Of a DNA stretch of 55,664 nt, positions 1 to 11,254 are shown piece after piece. The stretch lies in NCBI GenBank assembly GCA_026417795.1, contig JAOACP010000012.1, positions 1-55,664 on the forward strand, read 5' to 3'. Source of the DNA: Thermanaerothrix sp. GTDB taxonomy: Bacteria > Synergistota > Synergistia > Synergistales > Synergistaceae. The translations under genes were made by a program, and so were the position numbers. The stretch's first letter is position 1, and each line of letters opens with the position of its first letter. The notes below the pieces were generated by a model. It saw nothing but the letters and a program-made list of their open reading frames with translations, did not search any database and had not been told where the DNA came from.

Positions 1-1777
<1,777 letters not shown>

Positions 1778-2620
1778 CTACCCCACCTCCCCCGGGACAA
1801 CCGAAGATCCCTTGGGGATGGCACCGAAAAGCCTCTCCCCGTTGGCCCAAACCTGCAGCCCCAGGGCCTTGGGGTCAACTCCACGGACCTTGGCGGCCTC
1901 ATGATAAACCTCCACCACGTAGGACGGCTCGTTCCTCCTGCCCCTCCTGGACCTTGGGGCAAGATACGGCGAGTCGGTCTCCAAAAGGAGCATGTCCCGG
2001 GGCACGTAAGCGCATACCCGGCGGCTCTCCTCCGACTTGGGATAGGTCAAAGGCCCAGCGAAGGATATCATGAACCCCATGTCCAACCCCCTTCGGGCCT
2101 CCGCTATGCCGCCGGAGAAGCAGTGGAGGACCCCCTTCAGGTCTCCTGCCCCCGCAAAACCCTTCAAAACGTCAAAGGCCAAGGGGAAAGCCCGGTCCTC
2201 CATCTCCTTCCCATCCCTTATGTGCAGGATCACCGGCATTTTGAGCTCCTCCGCCAGCTGGAGCTGGGCCTCGAAACACTCCAGCTGTCTGTCTCTGGGA
2301 GAGTTGTAGTACCAGAAGTCCAGGCCGATCTCCCCCAGGGCTCTGACCTGGGGCATCTTAAGCAACCCCGTAAGGTCCTCCATGACAGCGCGGCTCCACT
2401 GGGACGCGTCATGGGGATGAAGCCCCGCGGAGGCCAACACCGTCACACCTCCAACTCCCTTGCGGACCAGCCCCGCGCCCCTGGCGGAGGATTTCACGTC
2501 AAAACCGGCCACCAAAACCGCCCCCACTGAGGCCTCAACGCAACGCTCCGCCTGACGGAGCACCTCCTGGTCATCAATGGAACCGTCGTTCCAATGACAG
2601 TGGCTATCGAAGAACATCAC
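1778..2620 (-). CDS. tatD: TatD-family metal-dependent hydrolase (DNase)
   Basis: A TIM-barrel metallohydrolase of the amidohydrolase superfamily; TatD members act as 3'-5' exonucleases or DNA-repair nucleases, though the cellular substrate is often uncertain. The N-terminal metal ligands appear as DSHCH (residues 5-9). The family signature ETDSPYLAP sits near residues 212-220, close to the C-terminus as expected. Length 280 aa is slightly above the usual 260. GTG at 2620 or the following ATG at 2617 could be the start; a GGAGG lies about 12 bases before the GTG. First gene of the tatD-tgt-tsaC group, preceded by two hairpins. Confidence 0.9.
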   Translation of the reverse strand: MMFFDSHCHWNDGSIDDQEVLRQAERCVEASVGAVLVAGFDVKSSARGAGLVRKGVGGVTVLASAGLHPHDASQWSRAVMEDLTGLLKMPQVRALGEIGLDFWYYNSPRDRQLECFEAQLQLAEELKMPVILHIRDGKEMEDRAFPLAFDVLKGFAGAGDLKGVLHCFSGGIAEARRGLDMGFMISFAGPLTYPKSEESRRVCAYVPRDMLLLETDSPYLAPRSRRGRRNEPSYVVEVYHEAAKVRGVDPKALGLQVWANGERLFGAIPKGSSVVPGEVG

Positions 2621-2669
2621 CGGGAAGGAACACCTCCATATAACCGTTTAATTTTAAATCCTTTAAACA

Positions 2670-2700
2670 CCACGTGGGGCCATCCAAAGGCCCCACGTGG
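2670..2700. terminator. Perfect 12-bp stem-loop upstream of tatD
   Basis: Arms at 2670-2681 and 2689-2700 are perfectly complementary around a 7-base loop. On the minus strand the stem is followed by TGTTTAAAGG, only moderately T-rich. It lies between metG and tatD and could be a second metG terminator or a leader hairpin of tatD. Confidence 0.4.
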
Positions 2701-2721
2701 GCCGACAGCTAAATTAGAACA

Positions 2722-2752
2722 GGGCCGCCCCCTCATAGAGGGGACCGGCCCC
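2722..2752 (-). terminator. Probable metG transcription terminator
   Basis: GC-rich inverted repeat (a 6-bp outer and 4-bp inner stem with small mismatches) starting 25 bases after the metG stop, followed on the minus strand by TGTTCTAATTT. The U-tract is imperfect, so the call is moderate. Confidence 0.5.
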
Positions 2753-2776
2753 GTTTAGGATCAAACCACCACGGGC

Positions 2777-4744
2777 CTAGTGGATCCGGCTGCCCAGGGG
2801 CACATCCCGATCCACCGTCAAAAGCCCAAGGGTGAAGTTCTTGGTGCTGGGGCTCTCCGCCGCCAGGAGCATCCCGTTGCTCTTTACCCCCCTTATCACC
2901 GAGGGCTTGAGGTTACAGATCACTATTATCCTCTTGCCCACCAGCTCCTCGGGCCGGTAGAACTCCCTTATGCCGGACACGATGGTCCTCTTCTCGTACC
3001 CAAGGTCAAGGTCAAGCTTGTACAGTTTATCCGCCTTGGGAACCGGCTCCACCGCCAGGACTTGGGCCACCCGGAGCTCCACCTTCTTAAAGACATCTAT
3101 GGTGATCTCATCCTCATGGTCGCTGTAGTCCATCTGGTCCTCTTCGGCCCCCTGCCCACCTTGGGCCGCCGCGATCCGCTCGGCAAGCTCCCGTCCCCTG
3201 GTGTCGTCCCACTTAGCAAGGTCAATCCTGGGGAACAGGACGTCCCCCTTTTGAACCGCCACGGGTTCCATCTCGTCGAAGGACCAGGGACGCCTGTGGT
3301 CGCACACACTGCCCGAGAGGCCCAGCTGAGACCATATCCGCGACGCGCTGTTGGGCATGAAGGGATACACCAGCTGCGAAGCCAGCTTGAGAGCCTCGAA
3401 GAGGGTGCGAAGCACCCGGTCAAGCTCCTCCCTCTTGCCTTCGCTACCCAGCTTCCAGGGCATGGTCTCATCTATATACTTGTTGGCCCGGCCCACGAAG
3501 GACCATATGGCCTTAAGGGCCTCGTCAAAGGCAAACCTTTCGAGGAACTGATCCACCTGGGCGGTAACCTCCTCCCCCATCTGTCGAATGGACAGCTCCA
3601 GCTCCGTGGGGGACACCCTGGAGGGCACCACCCCGTCCCGGTACTTCTTCATCATCTGAAGGGTGCGGTTCAGGAGGTTGCCAAGGTCGTTGGCAAGGTC
3701 GGAGTTTATGCGCTGCACCATGGCCCGCTCGGAGAAGTCCCCGTCCAAGCCGAAGGGCACCTCCCGGAGGAGGAAGTAGCGGAAGGGGTCCACGCCGTAT
3801 ATATCCGCCATCTCAAAGGGATCCACCACGTTGCCCTTGGACTTGGACATCTTGTCCCCGTCCACGGTCCACCACCCATGGGCGAAGACCATGCGGGGCG
3901 GCTCAAGGTCCAGGGCCATGAGAAGCGCAGGCCAGACCACCGAGTGGAAACGTATTATGTCCTTCCCAACCAGGTGATGGCAGGCGGGCCAGAAGGTCTT
4001 CCAAAGGCCGTTCTCATCGGGGTAACCAAGGGCGGACAGGTAGTTTATGAGCGCGTCAAACCAAACGTAAACCACGTGCCTCGAATCCCCCGGCACGGGA
4101 ACTCCCCAGGTCAGGGTGGTCCTCGATATGGACTGATCCTTGAGGCCTCCCTTTATGAAGCTAACTATCTCGTTGTAGCGGCTCTTGGGGAGTATGGCCT
4201 CCGGATGGGACTCGTAGTACTCCAAGAGGGGTTTCTCATACTTGGACATGCGGAAAAAGTAGCTCTCCTCGGTCATCTTCTGGAGGGGCCTTCCGCAGTC
4301 GGGACAGGTGTTGCCCTCCCCCATCTGGGCCTCGGGCACGTAGGTCTCACAGGGAACGCAGTACCAACCCTCATAGGAGCCCAGGTATATGTCCCCCTTC
4401 TCCAGGAGCTTGGAGAATATGTGCTGAACCACCCTCTCGTGCCTCTCCTCGGTGGTGCGGATGAAGTCGTCGTTGGTTATGTCAAGGACCCCCCAGAGGC
4501 GGCGGAAGTTCTCCACCGTCTGGTCCGCCAGCTGCTGGGCGGTGAGCCCCTTGGACGCCGCGGCCTGCTGGATCTTCTGCCCGTGCTCGTCGGTGCCGGT
4601 GAGGAAGAAGGTCCTATGCCCCAACATACGGTGATGCCTGGCAAGCACGTCCGCCGCTATGGTGGTGTAGGCGTGCCCTATGTGGGGCACGTCGTTCACG
4701 TAGTATATCGGGGTGGTGATGTAAAAGGTGTTTCTCTCGCTCAC
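2777..4744 (-). CDS. metG: Methionyl-tRNA synthetase with C-terminal tRNA-binding domain
   Basis: Charges tRNA-Met in the cytoplasm. At 655 aa it has the class I catalytic core with the HIGH motif as PHIGH (residues 20-24) and KMSKS near 297-303. Between them is a zinc knuckle with CxxC near 131 and a second CPDC near 148. An acidic linker leads to a C-terminal EMAPII/Trbp111-type tRNA-binding domain of about 105 residues (roughly 550-655), which commonly supports dimerisation. The start is GTG at 4744, eight bases after a GGAGG; a nearby ATG is in another frame. It stands 46 bp downstream of rsmI on the same strand and may be read through from that operon. Confidence 0.97.
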   Translation of the reverse strand: MSERNTFYITTPIYYVNDVPHIGHAYTTIAADVLARHHRMLGHRTFFLTGTDEHGQKIQQAAASKGLTAQQLADQTVENFRRLWGVLDITNDDFIRTTEERHERVVQHIFSKLLEKGDIYLGSYEGWYCVPCETYVPEAQMGEGNTCPDCGRPLQKMTEESYFFRMSKYEKPLLEYYESHPEAILPKSRYNEIVSFIKGGLKDQSISRTTLTWGVPVPGDSRHVVYVWFDALINYLSALGYPDENGLWKTFWPACHHLVGKDIIRFHSVVWPALLMALDLEPPRMVFAHGWWTVDGDKMSKSKGNVVDPFEMADIYGVDPFRYFLLREVPFGLDGDFSERAMVQRINSDLANDLGNLLNRTLQMMKKYRDGVVPSRVSPTELELSIRQMGEEVTAQVDQFLERFAFDEALKAIWSFVGRANKYIDETMPWKLGSEGKREELDRVLRTLFEALKLASQLVYPFMPNSASRIWSQLGLSGSVCDHRRPWSFDEMEPVAVQKGDVLFPRIDLAKWDDTRGRELAERIAAAQGGQGAEEDQMDYSDHEDEITIDVFKKVELRVAQVLAVEPVPKADKLYKLDLDLGYEKRTIVSGIREFYRPEELVGKRIIVICNLKPSVIRGVKSNGMLLAAESPSTKNFTLGLLTVDRDVPLGSRIH

Positions 4745-4790
4745 GGGACATACCTCCCTAGACCTTGGTTATTCGATGTATTCTAATCCC

Positions 4791-5642
4791 TCAACGGGAA
4801 CCTCGCAAAAGCCCCAACAAAAATTCCTTCACCCGGTTCTTGGGCACACCCATCTCCCGGTTGATCCTCTCCGCCGCTTCCTTAACCCCAAGGCCGGCCT
4901 CCAAAAGAGCCTTCGCCGCCTCCTCCCAGCCCTCCGATCCCGCAGCCCCCAGTCCGCCTAAGCCCCCCGAACTGGAATCGGCACCAGACACCACAAGCAC
5001 CATCTCGCCCCTTAAGGGCTCCCGCCCGCAGATCTCCAAAAGCCCCGAGAGGGGCTCCCGGAGCACCTCCTGGTGGAGCTTGCTGATCTCCCGCACCAGG
5101 GCGGCGGGCCTGTCCCCCAGGACCTTCATCATCAAGGACAGGTCATCCTCAAGCCTGTGGGGGGACACGTAGAAAACCAGCGTCTCCTCCCGGTCCCTCA
5201 AAACCCTGAGCCTTGCCTCCTTGGAGGACCTGCGGCCCTCCAGGAATCCCTCAAATGTAAACCGCCTGGCCCCCAAACCGGACATCACCAACGCGGTAAG
5301 GACCGCCGAAGGACCCGGCAGGACGTCCACGGGGAAACCCTCCTCTATGGCCATCTTGACCACCATCTCACCGGGGTCGCTTATACCTGGCATCCCCGCG
5401 TCGGAGACCAAGGCCACCAGAAGACCCTCCGAAAGCATCTCCTTCATCTTCCCAAGCCTCATGACCTCGTTGTGCTCGTGAAGGCTGATCAGGGGCTTCT
5501 TTATCCCATAGTGGTTCAGCAGCTTCAAGGTCCTCCTGGTGTCCTCGCAGGCCACCACGTGGCAGCCCTGAAGGACCTCAAGGGCCCTTAAGGTCATGTC
5601 CTTGAGGTTGCCTATGGGGGTTGGGACCAACACCAGGGGCAT
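4791..5642 (-). CDS. rsmI: 16S rRNA (cytidine-1402-2'-O)-methyltransferase
   Basis: SAM-dependent 2'-O-methylation of C1402 in the ribosomal P site. The 283-residue protein matches family length. It opens with the tetrapyrrole-methylase-like PTPIGNLKD motif (residues 8-16), has CEDTRRT near 33-39, and the SAM-binding SDAGMPGISDPG stretch at about 78-89. Its ATG shares one base with the stop of the trmN-like gene upstream, indicating translational coupling. It is the last gene of the radical SAM-rng-smc operon. Confidence 0.95.
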   Translation of the reverse strand: MPLVLVPTPIGNLKDMTLRALEVLQGCHVVACEDTRRTLKLLNHYGIKKPLISLHEHNEVMRLGKMKEMLSEGLLVALVSDAGMPGISDPGEMVVKMAIEEGFPVDVLPGPSAVLTALVMSGLGARRFTFEGFLEGRRSSKEARLRVLRDREETLVFYVSPHRLEDDLSLMMKVLGDRPAALVREISKLHQEVLREPLSGLLEICGREPLRGEMVLVVSGADSSSGGLGGLGAAGSEGWEEAAKALLEAGLGVKEAAERINREMGVPKNRVKEFLLGLLRGSR

Positions 5643-6394
5643 CAGAGTCCCTCCACGCCGTAGGCCTTAAGAAGCCTTTCGGTGTACTCCCCGTGGGATC
5701 CATAGATGAAAAGGGGGCTCTCCACAACCATCCCGGGCTTAGCGCACTTAACCGCCTCCACCAGGAACACCGAAGCGTCCCTTTGGGGCTTTGGGTGCAC
5801 CGCGGTAAGGCGCTTTGGCTCCAACTTGAAGTCCCTCATCCCGCAGAGGGCCTCCGCCATCCTGTGGGCCCTCATCACCATGAAGAACCTCCCCTTGGGC
5901 TTCAGCACCCTCGAGGCGGCCCGGAAGACATCCTCAAGGCCGCACGCAAGCCCATGGACCGCAAGGGCCACCGGGTCCCTGGAACTGGGCCTGCTCCTAT
6001 TGGGGTCCTCGTAAGGGGGGTTGGCAACCACCACGTCGAAAGGGGCCTCCTCCCATGCGCCGGTTATGTCCCTCATGTCCATCCGGTAGAAGCGAGCATG
6101 CTCCTCAAGGCCGTGGCGATCCCGGTTCCTCAGCGCCATCTCCACCAGCTCCCCCTGGATGTCAACTCCCACCACCTGGACACGCCTGCCGGTCTCAAGC
6201 CCGCGCTTCACCAGCATGAGCGATAAAATCCCGTGGGCGCAGCCAAGCTCCAGGACCCTAATGCCTTTGCGGATCCTCACGTAGGCCCCCAGCAAAACCG
6301 TATCCACCGTAACCCTGGGGCCAAATCCCTCCGCGGGCTGCTCCGCTCTCAGGCTGCCCCAAAGAAGGTCGTCAAGGGTGCTCCTCAATCCCAT
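5642..6394 (-). CDS. tRNA1(Val) (adenine-37-N6)-methyltransferase family protein (TrmN6/YfiC-like)
   Basis: SAM-dependent methyltransferase of the class that N6-methylates adenine in RNA. With the ATG at 6394 it is 250 aa. The open frame extends upstream inside smc, but that region has no family character, and this ATG overlaps the smc stop by 10 bp in a normal coupled arrangement. SAM-binding LELGCAHG lies near residues 50-57, and the catalytic NPPY motif followed by EDP near 124-130 defines an amino-group methyltransferase. The family is firm; the exact tRNA target (A37 of tRNA-Val) is inferred from the best-known members. Confidence 0.82.
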   Translation of the reverse strand: MGLRSTLDDLLWGSLRAEQPAEGFGPRVTVDTVLLGAYVRIRKGIRVLELGCAHGILSLMLVKRGLETGRRVQVVGVDIQGELVEMALRNRDRHGLEEHARFYRMDMRDITGAWEEAPFDVVVANPPYEDPNRSRPSSRDPVALAVHGLACGLEDVFRAASRVLKPKGRFFMVMRAHRMAEALCGMRDFKLEPKRLTAVHPKPQRDASVFLVEAVKCAKPGMVVESPLFIYGSHGEYTERLLKAYGVEGL

Positions 6395-9300
6395 TCCTCC
6401 AGCTTCACGCCCACAACCTGGGAAAGGCCCGGCTCCTTCAGCGTAACCCCGTAGAGAAGCCCCGCCCTCTCCATGGTTATACGCCTGTGGGTCATCACCA
6501 GTATCTGTCTCTCCCCGGAGCTCTCCGCCGCAAGGTCCGCAAAGCGCCTCAGGTTGACCTCGTCCAAGGCCGCGTCCACCTCGTCCAGCACCGCTATGGG
6601 GCATCCAGCCACCTCCAGCGAGGAGAACAAAAGCGCCACCGCCGTCAAGGACTGCTCCCCCCCGGACAGCTGGGCTATGCCCTGGGGCCTCTTCCCCGGC
6701 GGCCTTGCGGTTATCTCCACGCCGGAGTCCCAAAGCCCCCCGGAATCGGTCAGCTCCAGGTGGGCCTCCCCTCCTCCGAAAAGCCGCTTGAACAGGGAGT
6801 CGAACCGGTCGTCTATGTCCTTCAGGGACCTCATGAAAACCGTCTGGGCCCTCTGGTCCGCCTCCGCTATCACCTTCTCAAGCTCCGCCATGGCCCTTCT
6901 GGAGTCGTCTATCTGCCCTTTAAGGAACTCCAAACGCTCATCCAGGGAGCGGGACTCGGAAAGAACCCCCATGTCCACGGGCCCCTTGTCCCTTATGGCC
7001 CTCTCCAGTTCCCGAATCTTACCCCTTAACCCATCGCCCGGGGGGCCTTGGTACACACCGGGATAAGAGTAGACCTCCTCCCAAGCCACCACAAGATCCT
7101 CCAGTTCCTTGGAACAGGATATCTCACGGCGTCTAAGCTCCTCCAGCGCCATGTCCCCCTTCCCCAGGGCTTCCATGGCCCGGGCCATCCTTTCCCTGCA
7201 CCAAAGGCACTTCACGCCAAGGGCCTCCATGGCGCCGCCGGCGGATTCGAGCTCCCCCTGAGCCCTAACCAGCTGTTCCTTAACCTCCAGCCATCGGGCC
7301 CCTATCTGCTTTAGCTCCCCCGTGGCGGAAGCGATCCGCCCCTCCCGGTCCTTCAGTGAACACCTCAAATGCTCCAGCCGGGAAGACAAGCGGTCCACCT
7401 CGGCCTTCACCCGGTCCGACAACGCGGAAGATCCCGCGTACCGTTCCTCCGCCAGGGCAAGCCTGGCTGAGATCTGACGGTGGGACTCCAGGACGGTCTT
7501 GAGCTCCTCCTCGACCCTCGAGAGATCCTCAATGCCCTTAGGCAGATTGGACCTGTCCCTAAGCTCCAGGACCCTTTTTCCCGCCTCCTTAAGGCTCCCG
7601 TCAAGGTCCCTTAAAACCCCCTCCTGGCGGTCCCGGCGGGCCTCCTGGGATCTCAGGGCCGCACGGGCCTCCTCCAGCTCCCTACGCTTCAAAGATACAC
7701 CATGAAGACACTCCTTCTCCAGGGCCGATAGCTCCGCCTCCCGAACCTCGAGCTCCGACAAGGCCTCCTCCATACCGCCTAAGCGCTCCTCAAGCTCCCT
7801 AAGCCTTGCCCTTCCGGCCTCTATCACCTGACGCATCTCCACGGCGCTCCGCTGGGACTTGCTGCGTCCCCCCGAAACCGCCCCGGTGGGCTGGAAGACG
7901 TCCCCCTCAAGGGTTACCACGGGCCCCCGAAATAGGGTCCTTAAGATCTCCTTACCCACCTGGTAGCTCTCCACCACCAGCAAATCCCCCAGGATGTGCT
8001 CCATGGCGGGTCTGTACCTGTCCTCCACCTCTATGAGATCCATGGCGAACCCGACCACGCCGTCACTTCTGGACAGGCTCCTGTCGGGCCTTCTTGGCGC
8101 GCACCTCTCCAAGGGGAGGAAGGTCGCCCTGCCGAGGGACCGGGATTTGAGAAAGTCTATGCAGCGTCCCGACTCCTCCATGTCCTTGACCAAGATCCAA
8201 AACTGACGGCCCCCCAGAAACGCATCAAGGGCCTGGGATATCTCCTTCGGGCAACGGAACACGTCGGCCAAAACCCTAGGCTCCGCGTCCAGCTTGCCAA
8301 GGCGGGCGGCGGACACCACCTGCTGAACAGGCCTCGGCAACACCTCAAGCTCCAAGGTCTCCTCCATCTCCTCCAGGGAGGACCGGAGCTTTAATATCTC
8401 ACGCCTTGCGGTCTGGATCTTCTCCGCCATGGCCTGACACTCACCCAGGACCTTCCGGTGGCGCCCCAGCGACTCCTCCGCCCGGGCCTCCGCGTCCTTG
8501 AGGGCCCCTTCCGCCGTCTCAACGGACCACCTCAGCTCCAAAACGGATTCCTCCAAGGCCCGAAGTTCCTCAAGACCCTTCAAGCGCTCGGCTCCAAGGG
8601 CCTTAAGGGACGCAAGGCATGCCCCCAAGGCCGCCTTGGCCTCCTGGGTCCTCCTAACCGCCGCTTCGGCGGCCTCACGGCCAAGCCTAAGACGCTCACC
8701 AAGGGCCTCGGCGGCGCCGCTTAATGAGGCCTCCTGGTCCTTGAGGTAAAGCACTTCCTTCAAGGACTCCTCCCTCTGGGAAACCGCCTCCCTAAGCTCC
8801 TCTTCCATGCGGGCCTTGGACTCCTCAAGGGACTTGAGCTCCCACGCGGACTCCTCCCCGGAGCGTCTAAGCTCCATAAGCACCGCCCCAAGGGAGGAGC
8901 CGCGGCGCCGAAGTTCCTCCATCTCCCGCATGGCCCGGTCCGCCGCCTCCTGGGACTTCGCCTGCCCGTCCCTTATGGAAGCGCCGGCGGCCTCCAGCCT
9001 GTCCAGGGCGGACCGCCAAACCTTAAGCCACCGGGCCCTGAGGGACCTTTCCGCCTGAATGCACCGAAGTGAGTCGGATAACTCCCGGATCTCCGCCTCA
9101 AGGCCGGATCTCCTCCACCAGTAATAGCAACGCTGGAGTTCCTCCAGCTGGGCCTTGAGCTGCTCCACCTCCTGGGCTGCCTCCACCTCTCGGGATATCT
9201 CCCGCCGGCGGTTTAAAAGCTCCCCGTAAAAGGCCATGAGCCGGCCCAGGTCCTCAGAAACGCCCTTAAGCCTGTCGGAAGACTCGTTCCTTCGGCGGCG

Positions 9301-9789
9301 ATAAAAGTCTATGCCCAACAACGATTCCAACAGCATCCGCCGGGCCATGGGGCGCTGCTGGATCACCTCGGACACCTCTCCTTGGCCTATGAAGGCGAAG
9401 CGGTCCCCCTCCATGTTGATCCGCCGCTTGGCGTCCTCCAGTTCCAAAAGGGTCTTCTTTTGGCCGTCCACCCACACCGAAGTGGTACCGTCCTGCTGGA
9501 CCCTACGGGTGAAAACCGTGGAGGCCGCCTCCTGCCTGAAGAGGATCGACACCTCCGCCTCCTTGGCGGGGGGCATGGACATGGACCCCTGAAACAACAG
9601 GTCGCTCTGCTTGTTTATCCGGAGCTTCGACGGGGCCCCCTCCCCTAAGGTCCACTTTATGGCGTCCAGTATGTTGCTCTTTCCGCTCCCGTTGGGCCCC
9701 ACTATGGCCACCATCCCCATCTCCAGGGGGAGCTGGTGGACGCCGCCAAAGCTCTTGAAACCCTTAAGCTCTATCCGTCCTATGTACAA
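6385..9789 (-). CDS. smc: Chromosome segregation ATPase SMC
   Basis: Forms the condensin-like SMC-ScpAB complex that organises and segregates the chromosome. The 1134-residue protein has Walker A GPNGSGKSN at 31-39, long coiled coils rich in Glu, Arg and Leu, a hinge roughly between 490 and 650 with a conserved Gly-rich TGAVSGGRS segment at its end, then the ABC signature LSGGEQ near 1038 and Walker B AVLDEVDAA near 1063. It is slightly shorter than the roughly 1180 residues common in Firmicutes. The start is TTG at 9789, supported by the typical MYI-RIELKGFKSF beginning and a G-rich stretch upstream; it overlaps rng by 26 bp. Confidence 0.96.
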   Translation of the reverse strand: MYIGRIELKGFKSFGGVHQLPLEMGMVAIVGPNGSGKSNILDAIKWTLGEGAPSKLRINKQSDLLFQGSMSMPPAKEAEVSILFRQEAASTVFTRRVQQDGTTSVWVDGQKKTLLELEDAKRRINMEGDRFAFIGQGEVSEVIQQRPMARRMLLESLLGIDFYRRRRNESSDRLKGVSEDLGRLMAFYGELLNRRREISREVEAAQEVEQLKAQLEELQRCYYWWRRSGLEAEIRELSDSLRCIQAERSLRARWLKVWRSALDRLEAAGASIRDGQAKSQEAADRAMREMEELRRRGSSLGAVLMELRRSGEESAWELKSLEESKARMEEELREAVSQREESLKEVLYLKDQEASLSGAAEALGERLRLGREAAEAAVRRTQEAKAALGACLASLKALGAERLKGLEELRALEESVLELRWSVETAEGALKDAEARAEESLGRHRKVLGECQAMAEKIQTARREILKLRSSLEEMEETLELEVLPRPVQQVVSAARLGKLDAEPRVLADVFRCPKEISQALDAFLGGRQFWILVKDMEESGRCIDFLKSRSLGRATFLPLERCAPRRPDRSLSRSDGVVGFAMDLIEVEDRYRPAMEHILGDLLVVESYQVGKEILRTLFRGPVVTLEGDVFQPTGAVSGGRSKSQRSAVEMRQVIEAGRARLRELEERLGGMEEALSELEVREAELSALEKECLHGVSLKRRELEEARAALRSQEARRDRQEGVLRDLDGSLKEAGKRVLELRDRSNLPKGIEDLSRVEEELKTVLESHRQISARLALAEERYAGSSALSDRVKAEVDRLSSRLEHLRCSLKDREGRIASATGELKQIGARWLEVKEQLVRAQGELESAGGAMEALGVKCLWCRERMARAMEALGKGDMALEELRRREISCSKELEDLVVAWEEVYSYPGVYQGPPGDGLRGKIRELERAIRDKGPVDMGVLSESRSLDERLEFLKGQIDDSRRAMAELEKVIAEADQRAQTVFMRSLKDIDDRFDSLFKRLFGGGEAHLELTDSGGLWDSGVEITARPPGKRPQGIAQLSGGEQSLTAVALLFSSLEVAGCPIAVLDEVDAALDEVNLRRFADLAAESSGERQILVMTHRRITMERAGLLYGVTLKEPGLSQVVGVKLEEWD

Positions 9790-11254
9790 CCCAAGCCACC
9801 CCCGAGGACGGGGCCATGCGATGCTCCGCCTGACGCAGCTGCCCCTGGTACTCCAGCTTGAACTTCCCCCACTGAAGAGAAGGATCCTCCTTCAGAAATA
9901 TGCGGCACCGGAACTCCTCCTCCCAAGAGGGCAGGTACTCCGCACAGTGCCTGGCCCCGTGGGGGTTCATGGCCACCAGGAGGGCCTCCGGGGAGGAGGA
10001 CCCCATCGCCTTGCGGATGGCCCTCTTCAGCTTCATGGCCGACGCCTCCTCCCTCTCCACAAAGCCAGAACCACCGCACATGGGGCATCCCCTGGTGAGG
10101 ATGCTTCGAAGATCGCTCCTGCTCCTCTTGCGGGTCAGCTCCACAAGCCCCAGGGGGGTTATCCCAAAGACCCTGGCCCTGTGCCGGTCGCCCTTGAAGA
10201 GCTCCTTGAGCCTCTCCAGGAGAACCCTCCGGTCCTCCTCGGACTCCATGTCTATGAAGTCCACCACCACTATCCCGCCTATGGCCCTGATCCTGAGCTG
10301 GCGGGCCACCTCCTCCGCCGCTTCCAGGTTGGTCTTCAAAACCGTGTGCCTTAGGTCCTTGGCTCCGGTGTATTTCCCGGTGTTCACGTCTATGACGGTC
10401 AGAGCCTCCGCCTGGTCTATCACCAGGTAGGCCCCGGAGCTTAGCCAAACCTTCTTGTCAAGGGCCAGCTCAAGCTCCTTCTCAACGCCGTAGACCTCAA
10501 AGACCGATCCGCGCCCCCTGTACAACGTCACCTCAGGCCCCCCGGAGGGACCGAAGAACTTAAGACACAGGGAGGCCACCGTATCCAGGTCCTCCGGGTT
10601 GTCAAGGACCACCTCCGCAACGTCCCGGTCCAGCTCGTCCCTAAGCACCCGCTCAAGAAGCCCTCCGTCCCGGTACAGAAGGCATGGGGCCGGGGTGCGC
10701 CGGGCGGCGGAGCTTATCTCATCCCAAAGGCCCATGAGGTCCTCCACGTCGCAGCGCATCTCCTCAAGGCCGCACCCCTCCGCCACGGTCCGCACTATCA
10801 TGCCAAAACCCTCGGGCAGCACCTGCCTGCCCAGCTCCTTGAGCCTCTTCCTCTCCTCCTCATCGGACACCCTTTTGGAGACCCCCACGTCCCTCCCCTC
10901 CGGCACCAGCACCACGTAGCGCCCAGGAAGGGATATCCTGGGGGTCACCCTAGCCCCCTTGCCCTTGCGGGCGGTCTTGGCCACCTGCACCACCAGCTCC
11001 TCACCGGGGCTTGGCTTGCGCCCCAAATCCGCCAGGTACAGGAAGCCGTTCCTCCCGTCCCCAAGGTTGAGGAAGGCGGCGTTCATGCCGGGAAGAACGT
11101 TATCCACCCGGGCCTTGTATATCTCCCCAGCCCGCTGCCTCTCCCACATCCTCTCGAGGTATATATCCAAGAGATGGCCGGAGGGATCCAACACCGCCAC
11201 CCTGGACTCCTCGCTCTCCAACGTGTTGGCCACGATGGCCTTGCCTCGCCTCAA
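9764..11254 (-). CDS. rng: Ribonuclease E/G family endoribonuclease (RNase G type)
   Basis: Single-strand-specific endoribonuclease acting in rRNA maturation and mRNA decay. At 496 aa it is RNase G sized, without the long C-terminal scaffold of RNase E. The S1-like RNA-binding region is near residues 35-125. Catalytic Asp residues lie in VIDVNTGK (about 285) and VVDFIDME (about 330). The Zn-link CPMCGG is near 386-391. The start is TTG at 11254, whose TTGA overlaps the DUF2344 stop. Linkage to the radical SAM and DUF2344 pair is a recurring bacterial arrangement. Confidence 0.94.
   Translation of the reverse strand: MRRGKAIVANTLESEESRVAVLDPSGHLLDIYLERMWERQRAGEIYKARVDNVLPGMNAAFLNLGDGRNGFLYLADLGRKPSPGEELVVQVAKTARKGKGARVTPRISLPGRYVVLVPEGRDVGVSKRVSDEEERKRLKELGRQVLPEGFGMIVRTVAEGCGLEEMRCDVEDLMGLWDEISSAARRTPAPCLLYRDGGLLERVLRDELDRDVAEVVLDNPEDLDTVASLCLKFFGPSGGPEVTLYRGRGSVFEVYGVEKELELALDKKVWLSSGAYLVIDQAEALTVIDVNTGKYTGAKDLRHTVLKTNLEAAEEVARQLRIRAIGGIVVVDFIDMESEEDRRVLLERLKELFKGDRHRARVFGITPLGLVELTRKRSRSDLRSILTRGCPMCGGSGFVEREEASAMKLKRAIRKAMGSSSPEALLVAMNPHGARHCAEYLPSWEEEFRCRIFLKEDPSLQWGKFKLEYQGQLRQAEHRMAPSSGVAWVVHRTDRA

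Noticed and set aside
2780-4786. 668-codon open frame on the plus strand
   Set aside because: It is the antisense shadow of metG; its protein has no family features, while metG has all its motifs.
6395-6733. 113-codon N-terminal extension of the trmN-like gene
   Set aside because: It lies entirely within smc in another frame and lacks methyltransferase features; the ATG at 6394 fits the family start.
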